Made by a program: the position numbers and the translations under genes. Under the pieces are notes generated by a model that worked only from the letters and a program-made list of their open reading frames with translations, did no database searches and was not told the origin of the DNA. Shown in pieces: positions 1-8,300 of a stretch of DNA of 19,379 nt; the first letter of the stretch is position 1; each line of letters begins with the position of its first letter. Source of the stretch: CAZSXS01 sp964611385 (GTDB lineage: Bacteria > Bacillota > Clostridia > Lachnospirales > CAYPQA01); the NCBI GenBank assembly GCA_964611385.1, contig CAZSXS010000074.1, forward strand, positions 1 through 19,379, given 5' to 3'.

Positions 1-85
1 ATGCACTTTTCCTTATGGCTCGTGCAAATCTTCAGCAAGGGATGTTTTCAAACTTCCTCCTTCCCCCAAGGTTTTAGACTCTCTT
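1..85. other. Intergenic DNA downstream of sppA at window edge
   Basis: Downstream flank of sppA, which is read towards position 1. The minus strand carries a Shine-Dalgarno-like GGAGGAAG (plus positions 53-60), which could serve a further gene reading out of the window. No start codon is properly spaced from it and the frame cannot be followed. No hairpin with a T-run that would end sppA was seen. Confidence 0.3.
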
Positions 86-1312
86 TTATTTTTGGATTGG
101 AAAACTGCTATAATACCCAATTCGGGAAGCCATCTTGTCGGCAAATTCCAGTAAGGTTCCGGCTTCTGTTTGGTTTCGTCTGGCGTAGGTTAGGGAGAGT
201 AGTTGGCTCAGGAAATTCCTTTTGCGGTTGTTGACGTGCTCTCGGATTTTGGCATCGTTGTATAGTACACTGGCTATTTCTTCCGTAACTTCGTCGAAGG
301 TGGCAATCTCATCAATAAGGCCGTTTTCCATGGCCTGCTTGGCTGTGTAAATCCGCCCGTCCGCAAGCTCAGTCACCTTTTCAAGCGGCAAATCCCGCCC
401 CGTGGCAACGACCTCCACAAATTGTGCATAGGCCTCGTCTAACATCCCCTGTAATATGGCGAGCTGCTCCTCTGTCAGTGGGTCAAACATGGAACCCATG
501 GCCTTGTTCCTTCCCGCCGTCAGAGTTTTTGTTTTGATTCCGTATTTGGCCATAAGGTCGGTAAAGTCGATCAGCGTCCCCATAGTAACGCCTATAGAGC
601 CTGTCCATGTGTTCCTATTTGCATAAATCTTGTCGGCGGGAGCGGATAAATAATATCCACCAGAGGCCGCCATGGGCCCCATATAAACAAAAACCGACCT
701 GCCTGTATCTTGATATTGGAGAATGCGCTCATAAAGCTCATCCGTCTCATAAATCCCACCACCAGGCGTATTTACATAAATCAACAGCGCTGAGCTTTCC
801 GCATCCTCAATGAGGCTGTCCAAAATATATTTAGTAAATTTGTGGTCATAGGAAGGCTCATCCATAAACCCACCAGCCGCCTGAACGATTTCTCCGTTAA
901 TGGTTACGAGATCCACAATGTTCTCGCCGCTTCCCTCACGGGTGTATACGCTGTATACAGAACCCTTATCTCGGCCAACCAAAAAGATAAACACGATAAA
1001 AATGCCAACGATGCCCAAAAAGATAAATAGGCCAGTATGCGATTTTTTAGCCGGAGCGCCGGGATATCGCTGATACGGTCTGTAGGGACCAGGGCCATTG
1101 GGACCTTTTGGCTTTTCTTTGTTCTTGATCATATCCATACCAGCAGTCGTGTTCATGTTGGTGTCCCTGTTTATGCCTGTGTCTCTATTCATGTTAGTGT
1201 CTCTGTTCATGTCTGTGTCTGAGTTCACGCCTGAGTCTTTACCTGCGCTTGTGTTTGTGTTGGCATCTGTGTTCATTTTCTCGAAATTACTGTCCTTACT
1301 GTTTTCATCCAT
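86..1312 (-). CDS. sppA: Signal peptide peptidase SppA, S49 family, with repetitive N-terminal extension
   Basis: Membrane-bound serine protease of the S49 family that degrades signal peptides left after secretion. The chosen ATG gives 408 residues and has GGAGG eight bases upstream; a TTG 15 bases further up lies on the ribosome site itself and is rejected. Residues 1-90 are hydrophilic and low in complexity (Asn/Asp/Thr/Met repeats, then a Pro/Gly/Tyr-rich stretch). One membrane helix spans about 95-113, and the protease domain follows. The nucleophile is probably Ser217 in MAASGGYY and the general base Lys270 in AGRNKAMGS, matching the Ser/Lys dyad of Bacillus SppA; TPGGG before the Ser is also typical. 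It follows the AAA-like ATPase gene by 36 bases and may be co-transcribed with it. Family assignment is firm; the function of the extension is unknown. Confidence 0.93.
   Translation of the reverse strand: MDENSKDSNFEKMNTDANTNTSAGKDSGVNSDTDMNRDTNMNRDTGINRDTNMNTTAGMDMIKNKEKPKGPNGPGPYRPYQRYPGAPAKKSHTGLFIFLGIVGIFIVFIFLVGRDKGSVYSVYTREGSGENIVDLVTINGEIVQAAGGFMDEPSYDHKFTKYILDSLIEDAESSALLIYVNTPGGGIYETDELYERILQYQDTGRSVFVYMGPMAASGGYYLSAPADKIYANRNTWTGSIGVTMGTLIDFTDLMAKYGIKTKTLTAGRNKAMGSMFDPLTEEQLAILQGMLDEAYAQFVEVVATGRDLPLEKVTELADGRIYTAKQAMENGLIDEIATFDEVTEEIASVLYNDAKIREHVNNRKRNFLSQLLSLTYARRNQTEAGTLLEFADKMASRIGYYSSFPIQK
1151..1240 (-). repeat. 18-bp coding tandem repeat inside sppA
   Basis: Five consecutive 18-bp units (1151, 1169, 1187, 1205, 1223) follow the pattern GTTCATGTTGGTGTCTCT with a few changes each. 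They encode the six-residue Asn-Arg-Asp-Thr-Asn-Met type repeats in the cytoplasmic N-terminal part of SppA. The unit length keeps the reading frame, so copy number could vary without breaking the gene. Confidence 0.8.
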
Positions 1313-1348
1313 CGCTTCAACCTCCAATGATTATTTAACTTCAATCCG

Positions 1349-2614
1349 TTACACAATCACATCAAATATACGCTTACCCATATGCTCTACCCAATCTGCC
1401 TTCCGTAGTCTGTTCCCTTCTTCAAGACAGAGCTGCATATTGAATTTTCCGTTTGAAACAACATCGTCTTTGAATACGCCAGTCACCTTTACGGAATCAC
1501 TTAAAATGTCCTTTAGGACAAAGTAATCATAAATGCATATTTCAAACAGTTGATTGGATATTGCAATATCATTGCTTTCACATCTAGGCTTCAGAATCCC
1601 ATACATAAATCCGGTACTTATTTCATGCACATCATATGAAAAAGCAATGTGCTCACCCTTAAAACAAATTCGATAGATCAGCTTTCTAAGTTGCTCATTG
1701 TTCTCCAGATTTTTGAAAAGGTCGTCAAACAAGGTGTTTTGTTCTCCCAGTACCCTTTTAACTGCTGCTTGCACAGAAGAAACAGACCAATTCGCCTGTA
1801 GCTCCTCGTCCATGCACTTGCAAATTCTGGATACAAGGAATGGATATCCGTTCGTATGAGCATAAATTGCTTCGGATACAGACTGTATATTCATTCCGGT
1901 CTGATGGTCAGCCTCGTAAGCAGTCAGCATGGTAGCAATCTCCTCAGGCTTAAACGACAAATCAACATCAAACCTTGCTGCGATGTTCCAAGGTGAATTT
2001 AAAATGACTTCACCTTCTTGTGCTTGTGATTGATGGTCAGCCCTTTGTGTTATGCGCAACTTGATGTTTTTTATGTCACTAACAGAAGCCAAAATAACAG
2101 AGTGAAAGGTAAAGTCCTTGCCTCTTTGACGTGAAAGGTACTTATCACGCAACATCCCAAGAAAATGTAAAAACACCGAATTGTTCGAGATCTTGTCCAC
2201 CTCGTCAATCATTAATACCATTTTGTGGTTTTTACAAACCTTTGTAATGTGCCTGCTAAGCTGCATGAAGTCGCAAACATCCTGACGCTTCCACGCTTGG
2301 AGAAAGGCTTCCGAAACGGATGTAAATTCCAAAGCGTGGCCCACGATTTCAATGAAGGTAGAGCAAAAAATTTCCGAGGAAGCAAATCGCTCCGCCCCAA
2401 GCCCCTCGAAACTGATCAAAACCATGATATAGCCATCCGCCAAGCGCTGATCAAGCAAGTTGAGTGTAGTGGTTTTTCCAAATTGTCTTGCCCGATTGAT
2501 GGTAAAGTACTGCCCTTTATCAATCAGTTCTTTTATCTGCATGAGTTTTTCGCTGATATCAACCACGTAGTGCTTTTCGGGTATGCAAAGCCCCGCCACA
2601 TTAAATTCAGGCAT
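1349..2614 (-). CDS. AAA-like P-loop ATPase, probably C-terminally truncated
   Basis: A 421-residue P-loop ATPase of the AAA-like type (resembling Pfam AAA_35 / AAA-ATPase_like) widespread in Clostridia and of unknown function. The N-terminal CIPEKHYVVD motif is followed by a variant Walker A, NRARQFGKTT (residues 40-49), and a Walker B, VLMIDEVDK (Asp137-Glu138). The helical part after it (to about residue 370) also resembles the family. The ATG at 2614 is chosen because AAGGCGG lies eight bases upstream and a promoter ends close by; an in-frame ATG at 2650 has no ribosome site. Relatives, as recalled, usually run beyond 500 residues and end in a PD-(D/E)XK nuclease domain with an ELK-like motif. 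Here the protein stops after a short unrelated-looking tail, so the nuclease part appears lost. It lies upstream of sppA; no functional link is evident. Confidence 0.75.
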   Translation of the reverse strand: MPEFNVAGLCIPEKHYVVDISEKLMQIKELIDKGQYFTINRARQFGKTTTLNLLDQRLADGYIMVLISFEGLGAERFASSEIFCSTFIEIVGHALEFTSVSEAFLQAWKRQDVCDFMQLSRHITKVCKNHKMVLMIDEVDKISNNSVFLHFLGMLRDKYLSRQRGKDFTFHSVILASVSDIKNIKLRITQRADHQSQAQEGEVILNSPWNIAARFDVDLSFKPEEIATMLTAYEADHQTGMNIQSVSEAIYAHTNGYPFLVSRICKCMDEELQANWSVSSVQAAVKRVLGEQNTLFDDLFKNLENNEQLRKLIYRICFKGEHIAFSYDVHEISTGFMYGILKPRCESNDIAISNQLFEICIYDYFVLKDILSDSVKVTGVFKDDVVSNGKFNMQLCLEEGNRLRKADWVEHMGKRIFDVIV

Positions 2615-2635
2615 AGCCACACCGCCTTTCTCACA

Positions 2636-2663
2636 ACTATACTCAGTCACATCAACTTTGCAA
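2636..2663 (-). promoter_or_regulatory. Putative sigma-A promoter of the AAA-like ATPase gene
   Basis: On the minus strand TTGCAA (2658-2663) and TATAGT (2636-2641) are separated by 16 bases. Transcription would begin near 2630, leaving a short leader before the ATG at 2614 and excluding the upstream ATG at 2650. Confidence 0.45.
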
Positions 2664-2823
2664 AAGCCACAGCAAAAAATGGATGTTTTTCATTTTCTGC
2701 CCTTATGGACAAACTTTTTATAAGGCAATTAGCTAGCCCCTTTGGCTATAGGTAGCAGTATAGCGCATATCCATTAGCAATTCAATAAAAATGCCTATTT
2801 CTTTCTGTTAATGTTTTGCGAAT

Positions 2824-2871
2824 AAAAAAAGGCAATAGATCTATCATACAAATAAATCTGTTGCCTTTTTT
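2824..2871. terminator. Bidirectional Rho-independent terminator
   Basis: AAAAAAAGGCAATAGAT (2824-2840) pairs with ATCTGTTGCCTTTTTT (2856-2871) with a single T/G mismatch; the loop is 15 bases. The stem has A-runs on one side and T-runs on the other, so it could end transcripts from either strand. It lies upstream of the ATPase gene and would shield it from minus-strand read-through. Confidence 0.7.
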
Positions 2872-3042
2872 GAATATTGATTGATTTTTCAACTGGAACT
2901 CACGATCAGCTTTTCATCATAATTTCACATTCTTTATTTTATATTGGTTAAAATTAATAAACCACTGCACATAGCTTTTTAAAACATAAACAAGCGATTT
3001 ATTAATTAAAAACATGTAGGTATACACAAAAATCAAGATTCC

Positions 3043-3228
3043 TTAATCACCCCTATTCCAAACAGAAAAAGCAGCTTTAATGATGGTTATGAGTCTTTCC
3101 TGTTCTTCATAATTCAATTGCTTTACCATACCCTCAATTACTTCAAACAGATTTTCTTCTTGATATGTGCTTTTGTGATTAAACACACATACAATATCAT
3201 CTAAGCTTAAATTAAACAATTTAAGCTG
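3043..3228 (-). pseudogene. 5'-truncated gene remnant, possibly the C-terminus of a helix-turn-helix regulator
   Basis: The minus strand stays open for 61 codons before a TAA at 3043-3045. The peptide is protein-like: it contains NLSLDDIVCVFN, then ENLFEVIEGMVKQL, then YEEQERLITIIKAAFSVW. Such a pattern is reminiscent of the segment following the DNA-binding domain in XRE/Cro-type regulators, but the family call is a guess. No start codon with a ribosome site precedes it; an in-frame stop lies at 3229-3231, and the 18-bp inverted repeat begins 38 bases further upstream. It therefore looks like the surviving 3' end of a deleted gene. Confidence 0.4.
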
Positions 3229-3266
3229 TTATAAATATTATTGATAATTTGCTACAAATTTTAGCC

Positions 3267-3321
3267 AATAAAACAGGTGATTGACACAGCAAGCAAGCTG
3301 TAATCAATCACCTGTTTTATT
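3267..3321. terminator. Perfect 18-bp inverted repeat, terminator-like hairpin
   Basis: AATAAAACAGGTGATTGA (3267-3284) is the exact reverse complement of 3304-3321. Inside, ACAGC (3286-3290) pairs with GCTGT (3297-3301) around a six-base loop. On the plus strand the second arm ends in TTTTATTTT, giving a terminator-like shape; the minus strand has a weaker T-run. No adjacent intact gene explains it, so it may have belonged to the truncated gene next to it. Confidence 0.55.
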
Positions 3322-3478
3322 TTGCTCTCCAAATGGTGTTAGGGTTTGAGTACGCTTTCCAGCTAATGGTTTAGGGTTTGTCCCACAGCTTGCAACCAAT
3401 AACGCAAGGATTAAACCATATTTGCACCCTGCCAAATATGTCCATAGGGGATTATGGATTTCAAAGAGAAATTATAAA

Positions 3479-3526
3479 AGAATTGTTAAGAGAATTGTTA
3501 AGAGAATTGTTAAGAGAATTGTAAGG
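3479..3526 (+). repeat. 12-bp tandem repeat, four copies
   Basis: AGAATTGTTAAG is repeated head to tail at 3479, 3491 and 3503, with a slightly changed fourth copy, AGAATTGTAAGG, at 3515. No open reading frame of note crosses it. It may be a replication-slippage product in non-coding DNA. Confidence 0.8.
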
Positions 3527-3706
3527 AGAAGTGTGATAGTAAAGAACCGTGATAGGGCTTATCCAACTTGAATGATGACGGCTTGGTAAATCGTTAAGAG
3601 TCGGAGTTTCGTTGCTTTACTTGCATTAATCTTATTAACTTTGCATTACCTTGCATTACTTTGTTTGCCTACTAACTTTGTTTTACATTTGATTCCTGTT
3701 CTATGT

Positions 3707-3746
3707 AAGGCTCCATATAGAGCCTTGTATTGATTACAATCAATAC
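3707..3746. terminator. Two adjacent short hairpins downstream of murA
   Basis: AAGGCTC (3707-3713) pairs with GAGCCTT (3720-3726), and GTATTGAT (3727-3734) pairs with ATCAATAC (3739-3746). They lie 30-70 bases past the murA stop in the direction of transcription. Neither is followed by a clear T-run on the minus strand, so a role in murA termination is only possible. Confidence 0.3.
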
Positions 3747-3754
3747 ATTCAATT

Positions 3755-3789
3755 AAGTCTATTCAACATATTGAAGTCTATTCAACATA
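3755..3789. repeat. 16-bp direct repeat duplicating the murA 3' end
   Basis: AAGTCTATTCAACATA occurs at 3755-3770 and again at 3774-3789. The second copy contains the murA stop codon and its last three codons; the first is a perfect extra copy just downstream. This looks like a small tandem duplication. Confidence 0.75.
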
Positions 3790-5037
3790 CTTGATTCTTG
3801 CACCGAGTTCAATCAGACGATCTTCGATCTTCTCATATCCTCTCCGAATGTGCTTTGCTTCGGTTACAATGGTTTCGCCTTCTGCGGCAAGACCGGCAAG
3901 GATTAATGCGGCACCGCCCCGTAAGTCACTGGAAGCTACCCTAGCGCCTCTTAATTTGGAAACGCCTTTAATAAAGAAGGTAGTCATATCGGTGGACAGA
4001 TAAATATCTGCGCCCATTTTGTGCAACTCCGGTATATGTCGGTTCCTTGCATCGAATACGGTTTCATTGATGACGCTGATCCCCTTGCTGACCGACAACA
4101 GGGCGGTGAGCTGGGGCTGCATATCGGTAGGGAAGCCCGGATGATAGCTTGTGGTGATCCTGCGAATGGCCCGCAAATGCTTGGGTGCCCGCAAATACAA
4201 GCTGTGCTCCCCTTCCATGATGGAACAACCAGCTTCAACCAACTTTGAGGTAATGGGATAGAGGTGTTCGTTTATCACATTTTTGCAAAGAATTTCGCCC
4301 CCGGTCATGGCGGCGGCCGTCAGGAAGGTTCCGGCTACGATTCTGTCCGGAATAATCCTGTGGTTTGCCTCATGAAGGCTGTTGACCCCTTCAATGATAA
4401 CGGTATCCGTTCCGGCTCCCTTGACCTTTGCGCCCATCTTAACCAAAAATTGCTGTAAGTCAACAACTTCCGGCTCTCTTGCGGCGTTCAGGATTCTGGT
4501 TTCGCCCTTGGCAAAAACGGCCGCCATCATGATATTCTCGGTGGCTCCAACGCTTGGGATATCAAGACTGATCCGTGTTCCCCGTAGATCCTTGGCCTCA
4601 CAGATCAAAAATCCGCCTTCTTCATTGATCGTCGCTCCCAGTTTCCGTAAGGATTTAATGTGAAGGTCGATGGGTCTTGAGCCTAGATCACACCCACCCG
4701 GATAACTTAATTTTACCCGGCTAAACCGACTCAGCATACTCCCCATAAAATTGATAGACGAGCGCATACCGGAAACAAGTTCCAAGGGAATATCGGTATT
4801 ATAAGCCTCTTTCGAGTCCACCTCTAAAATCCCCTCCGAAAAACTAACCGCACACCCAATGGCCTTTAGTATTTCTATAGAAATGAATGTATCGGAAATT
4901 TCGGGAACGTCGTATATTATACTCTTACCGCTATTCAAAATAACAGCCGCAAGAATTGGAAGTATTGAATTTTTTGCTCCTGAGATTTTAATGGCACCAC
5001 TTAAGGGTACACCACCTTGAATATGATATTCTCCCAT
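3778..5037 (-). CDS. murA: UDP-N-acetylglucosamine 1-carboxyvinyltransferase MurA
   Basis: Cytoplasmic enzyme that transfers enolpyruvate from PEP to UDP-GlcNAc, the first committed step of peptidoglycan synthesis and the target of fosfomycin. The protein has 419 residues, the usual length. The ATG at 5037 is preceded by GGAGGTG at eight bases; an in-frame ATG nine codons upstream overlaps the ribosome-site region and is rejected. Lys22 and Asn23 in GAKNSILPILAA bind substrate. The PEP-binding, fosfomycin-target Cys is Cys116 in YPGGCDLGSRPIDLH, so fosfomycin sensitivity is not ruled out by sequence. The late HIRRGYEKIEDRL motif is also typical. Many Gram-positive bacteria carry two MurA paralogues; which one this is cannot be told. 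The gene is monocistronic as far as the window shows, with its own promoter and the large palindrome upstream. Confidence 0.96.
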   Translation of the reverse strand: MGEYHIQGGVPLSGAIKISGAKNSILPILAAVILNSGKSIIYDVPEISDTFISIEILKAIGCAVSFSEGILEVDSKEAYNTDIPLELVSGMRSSINFMGSMLSRFSRVKLSYPGGCDLGSRPIDLHIKSLRKLGATINEEGGFLICEAKDLRGTRISLDIPSVGATENIMMAAVFAKGETRILNAAREPEVVDLQQFLVKMGAKVKGAGTDTVIIEGVNSLHEANHRIIPDRIVAGTFLTAAAMTGGEILCKNVINEHLYPITSKLVEAGCSIMEGEHSLYLRAPKHLRAIRRITTSYHPGFPTDMQPQLTALLSVSKGISVINETVFDARNRHIPELHKMGADIYLSTDMTTFFIKGVSKLRGARVASSDLRGGAALILAGLAAEGETIVTEAKHIRRGYEKIEDRLIELGARIKYVE

Positions 5038-5074
5038 AAACTTCACACCTCCAAGAAAATTCAAATATAGATTT

Positions 5075-5103
5075 ATACTATGCTTGATTTCATAAGGTGT
5101 GAA
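5075..5103 (-). promoter_or_regulatory. Putative sigma-A promoter of murA
   Basis: On the minus strand TTCACA (5098-5103) and TAGTAT (5075-5080) are separated by 17 bases, about 38 bases ahead of the murA start. The match is fair (five of six and four of six bases). It lies between the 232-bp palindrome and murA, so murA need not depend on read-through from carB. Confidence 0.5.
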
Positions 5104-5122
5104 TAAAAATTATGTATTTAAA

Positions 5123-5354
5123 ACCGTGGGGGGAGGAGGAAAACTTGCTTGGCCAACTCCTTGTCCCCCCACCCCCATCCTCATCTTTCAAAAAAGCCGG
5201 ACATGGGATTGGTATAAAGTTCCAGAGGAATTCTGAAGATATCTTCAAATCCTGTGGAAGACAATTACCAAACCACCATGTCCGGCTTTTTGAAAAGGGA
5301 AGGATGGGGGTGGTGGAGTGAACCAACAAGTTTTTCCCTCCCTTCCCCCACGGT
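5123..5354. repeat. 232-bp imperfect palindrome (element A), MITE- or REP-like
   Basis: The whole space between carB and the murA promoter is one long imperfect palindrome centred on GAAGATATCTTC (axis between 5240 and 5241). The outer arms are ACCGTGGGGGGAGGAGG (5123-5139) against CCTCCCTTCCCCCACGGT (5337-5354). Next come ACCCCCATCC-type blocks, then TTTCAAAAAAGCCGGAC (5186-5202) against GTCCGGCTTTTTGAAA (5280-5295), then a diverged inner stem. Similar blocks occur at 9747, 14767 and 19322, so this is a repeat family. No transposase or convincing coding frame is inside. A transcript would fold into a hairpin of over 100 paired positions. A non-autonomous transposable element or a structural or termination element are both possible. 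No clear target-site duplication was seen. Confidence 0.8.
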
Positions 5355-5369
5355 CTTACCTCTTATCTC

Positions 5370-8300
5370 TTACTTCTGATTCCACTCGCGGATGGGTAGG
5401 TATTCGATTTCTCTGCCTTGCTTTATGACTTCTCTGATGACCAGTAAGAATGCTTTGGCCGTGTCCAGACAGGTGAATAAGGGGAGCTTATATTGGATGG
5501 CCGCATTGCGGATCTTGAATCCAATGCGCTCTGGTGAGCGGCCAAGGGTGGGTACGTTGATGACCATGACGAAGGCCTGATCGTGTATCATCTTCAAAAT
5601 GGCTGCCGGGTTTTCCTTGCTGATCTTCTCAACGGAAAGTCCCTTCGATTGTAGGAAATCTGCCGTCATGTCCGTGGCTGCTAGCTCGTAACCAAGACTG
5701 TCAAGCTCCTTGGCTATAGGTAATACATCGTTCAAAGCGTATTCGTTCACGGAAAGTAGTACCTTCCCTTCGGTGGGGAAGCTGCTGCCTGTGGCCTTAA
5801 AGGCCTTGTATAACGCTGCCTCATAGGTCTTGCCAATGCCGAGTACCTCGCCTGTGGACTTCATTTCTGGCGTCATGGCTGGGTCAACATCGTAGAGCTT
5901 TGCAAAGGAGAATACAGGTGCCTTGACTGCCACCAGATTCTTGCTGGGCGCAAGTCCCGTTCCGTAGCCTTGTGCGGCCAAGCGTCCGCCCAGAATGATC
6001 TTCACAGCCACATCAACCATAGGTATGCCTGTTACCTTGCTCAGGATGGGCACGGTTCTGGAGGCTCTTGGGTTTACCTCGATAACGTATACATTCTCGC
6101 CGTCCAAAACAAACTGAATGTTCATGAGCCCCTTCACTTGTAAGGCTCTGGCGATTTTCTGGGTGTAGTCGGTCAGCTTGTCCATCACGCCTTGTGATAA
6201 AGTTTGAGGTGGGTAGACGGTAATGCTGTCCCCAGAGTGTACCCCAGCGTGCTCAATATGCTCAATGATACCTGGAATCAAGATGTCCACGCCGTCGGAT
6301 ATGGCATCAACTTCTACTTCCTTGCCGTCAATGTAGTGGTCAATCAGGATGGGGTGCTCAGTGCCTTCGGAAAGGGCTTCACGTACATAGAGCATCAGTT
6401 CGCTTTCGTTGTGTACCACCTGCATGGCCCGCCCGCCGATAACATAGGAGGGTCTTACCAGAACAGGATAGCCGACTTTCCGGGCAGCAATCTTGGCATC
6501 TTCTGGTGTAAGGATGGCAAAGCCCTTGGGTTGAGGAATATTCAGCTCCCGAAGCAGGATTTCAAAACGCTCTCTGTCCTCGGCTACGTCGCTGGATTCC
6601 ATGCTGGTGCCCAGGATTTGTACGCCTCTCTTTACCAGTTGCGGTGCCAGGTTCAGTGCGGTTTGCCCGCCGAACTGTACAATAACGCCGTAAGGCATTT
6701 CGTTCCGAATTACATTGTAAACATCCTCAATGAACAGCGGTTCAAAGTAAAGCTTGTCCGCCGTATCAAAGTCGGTGCTGACGGTTTCGGGGTTGTTGTT
6801 GATGATGATGGATTCATAGCCACACTTTTGGATGGCCCAGGCAGCATGAACAGAACAGTAGTCAAACTCAATACCTTGCCCGATCCGAATCGGCCCAGAG
6901 CCGATAACAATGACCTTGGCGTTGCCGGAAATAACGTTTTCGTCCTCTTTATCATAGGTAGAATAATAATAAGGGGTCTTGGAGTCGAACTCCGCACCGC
7001 AGGTGTCTACCCGCTTGTAAACGGGGAAGATACCATGTGCCCGACGCAAGGTGTCGATGGTAGCAAGGCTTTTGCCGGAAAGAACTTGAATCTCACGATC
7101 CGTAAAGCCCATTTCCTCGGCCTGAAGCAAAAGCTTCACGGACAGCATTTCACTGGCAAGCGCTCTTTCCAGATCCAGTATGCTTTTGATTTTTTCTAGA
7201 AACCAAGGGTCTATCATGGTCAACTCTGCAACCTTTTCCACTGTACCGCCCTTGCGGAAGGTTTCAGCCACAACAAAGATACGCTCGTCCCCGCACACGT
7301 TCAGTCTGCCATACAAATCCTTCAAGGTCAACTGCTCGAGGTCAGGCCTGCGAAGTCCAGTGCCCTTTCCTTCCAGAGAAATGACCGCTTTCAAGAAGGC
7401 AGAAGCAAAGCGTCTGTCAATGCTCATGACTTCACCGGTGGCCTTCATTTGAGTGCCCAGGGTGCGATCAGCATACTGGAACTTGTCGAAGGGGAAGCGA
7501 GGGATTTTCAAAACCACATAGTCCAGGGTCGGCTCAAAAGAAGCTTTAGTGATTTTGGTGACATAGTTTTGGATCTCATGCAGATGAAGGCCGATAGCTA
7601 CCTTTGCGGCGATCTTTGCAATAGGATAACCAGAAGCCTTACTAGCCAAAGCCGAAGAACGGCTGACTCTTGGGTTCACCTCAATGACGACGTATTCCTT
7701 GGACTTTGTATCCAGGGCAAACTGAACATTACAGCCACCGTTAATCTTCAAAGCCTTGATGATTTTAATTGCCGCTGCTTTCAGCATGGCGCATTCCTCA
7801 GCACGGAGGGTTTGAGCTGGAGCCACAACGATACTGTCGCCGGTGTGAATGCCGACGGGGTCAATGTTTTCCATATTACAGATGACGATACAAGTGTCAT
7901 TTTCGTCCCGCATGACTTCGTATTCGATTTCCTTCCAACCAGCCACGCTTTGCTCAATCAGAGCCTGGTTGATACGGCTTGCTTTCAGGCCTTTATACAG
8001 GATGGTTTCCAGTTCTTCCTTATTATTAGCAATGCCGCCACCTGTACCGCCTAGGGTATAGGCGGGACGCACGATTACCGGATAGCCGTTTTCCTCACCA
8101 AAGTTGATGCCGTCCTCCACATTTTCTACGATGATAGATTTAGGAATAGGCTCGTTAATTTCTTCCATCAGCTTCTTAAACAAATCCCTGTCCTCTGCCT
8201 TTTTGATAGCATCCGCCGAGGGGCCCAAAAGACGGACATTGTACTTGTCTAAAATTCCTTTTTCGTACAGCTCCACCGCCATATTCAGACCAGTTTGTCC

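Larger units (their letters stand above)
2651..3777. other. Gene-poor AT-rich intergenic region with remnants and hairpins
   Basis: No intact gene was found in these 1.1 kb. The region holds a bidirectional terminator (2824-2871), a 5'-truncated gene remnant (3043-3228), an 18-bp inverted repeat (3267-3321), a 12-bp tandem array (3479-3526), two short hairpins (3707-3746) and a duplication of the murA 3' end (3755-3789). TTAGGGTTTG occurs twice (3339 and 3371), and TTGCATTA-like words recur around 3620-3660. The mix suggests decayed accessory DNA between murA and the ATPase gene. Confidence 0.6.

Noticed and set aside
3479..3526. CRISPR array
   Set aside because: The 12-bp units are directly adjacent without spacers and no cas gene is near.
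6204..7199. Long open frame of 331 codons on the plus strand
   Set aside because: It lies wholly antisense to carB, has no recognisable domain and reflects codon bias of the opposite strand.
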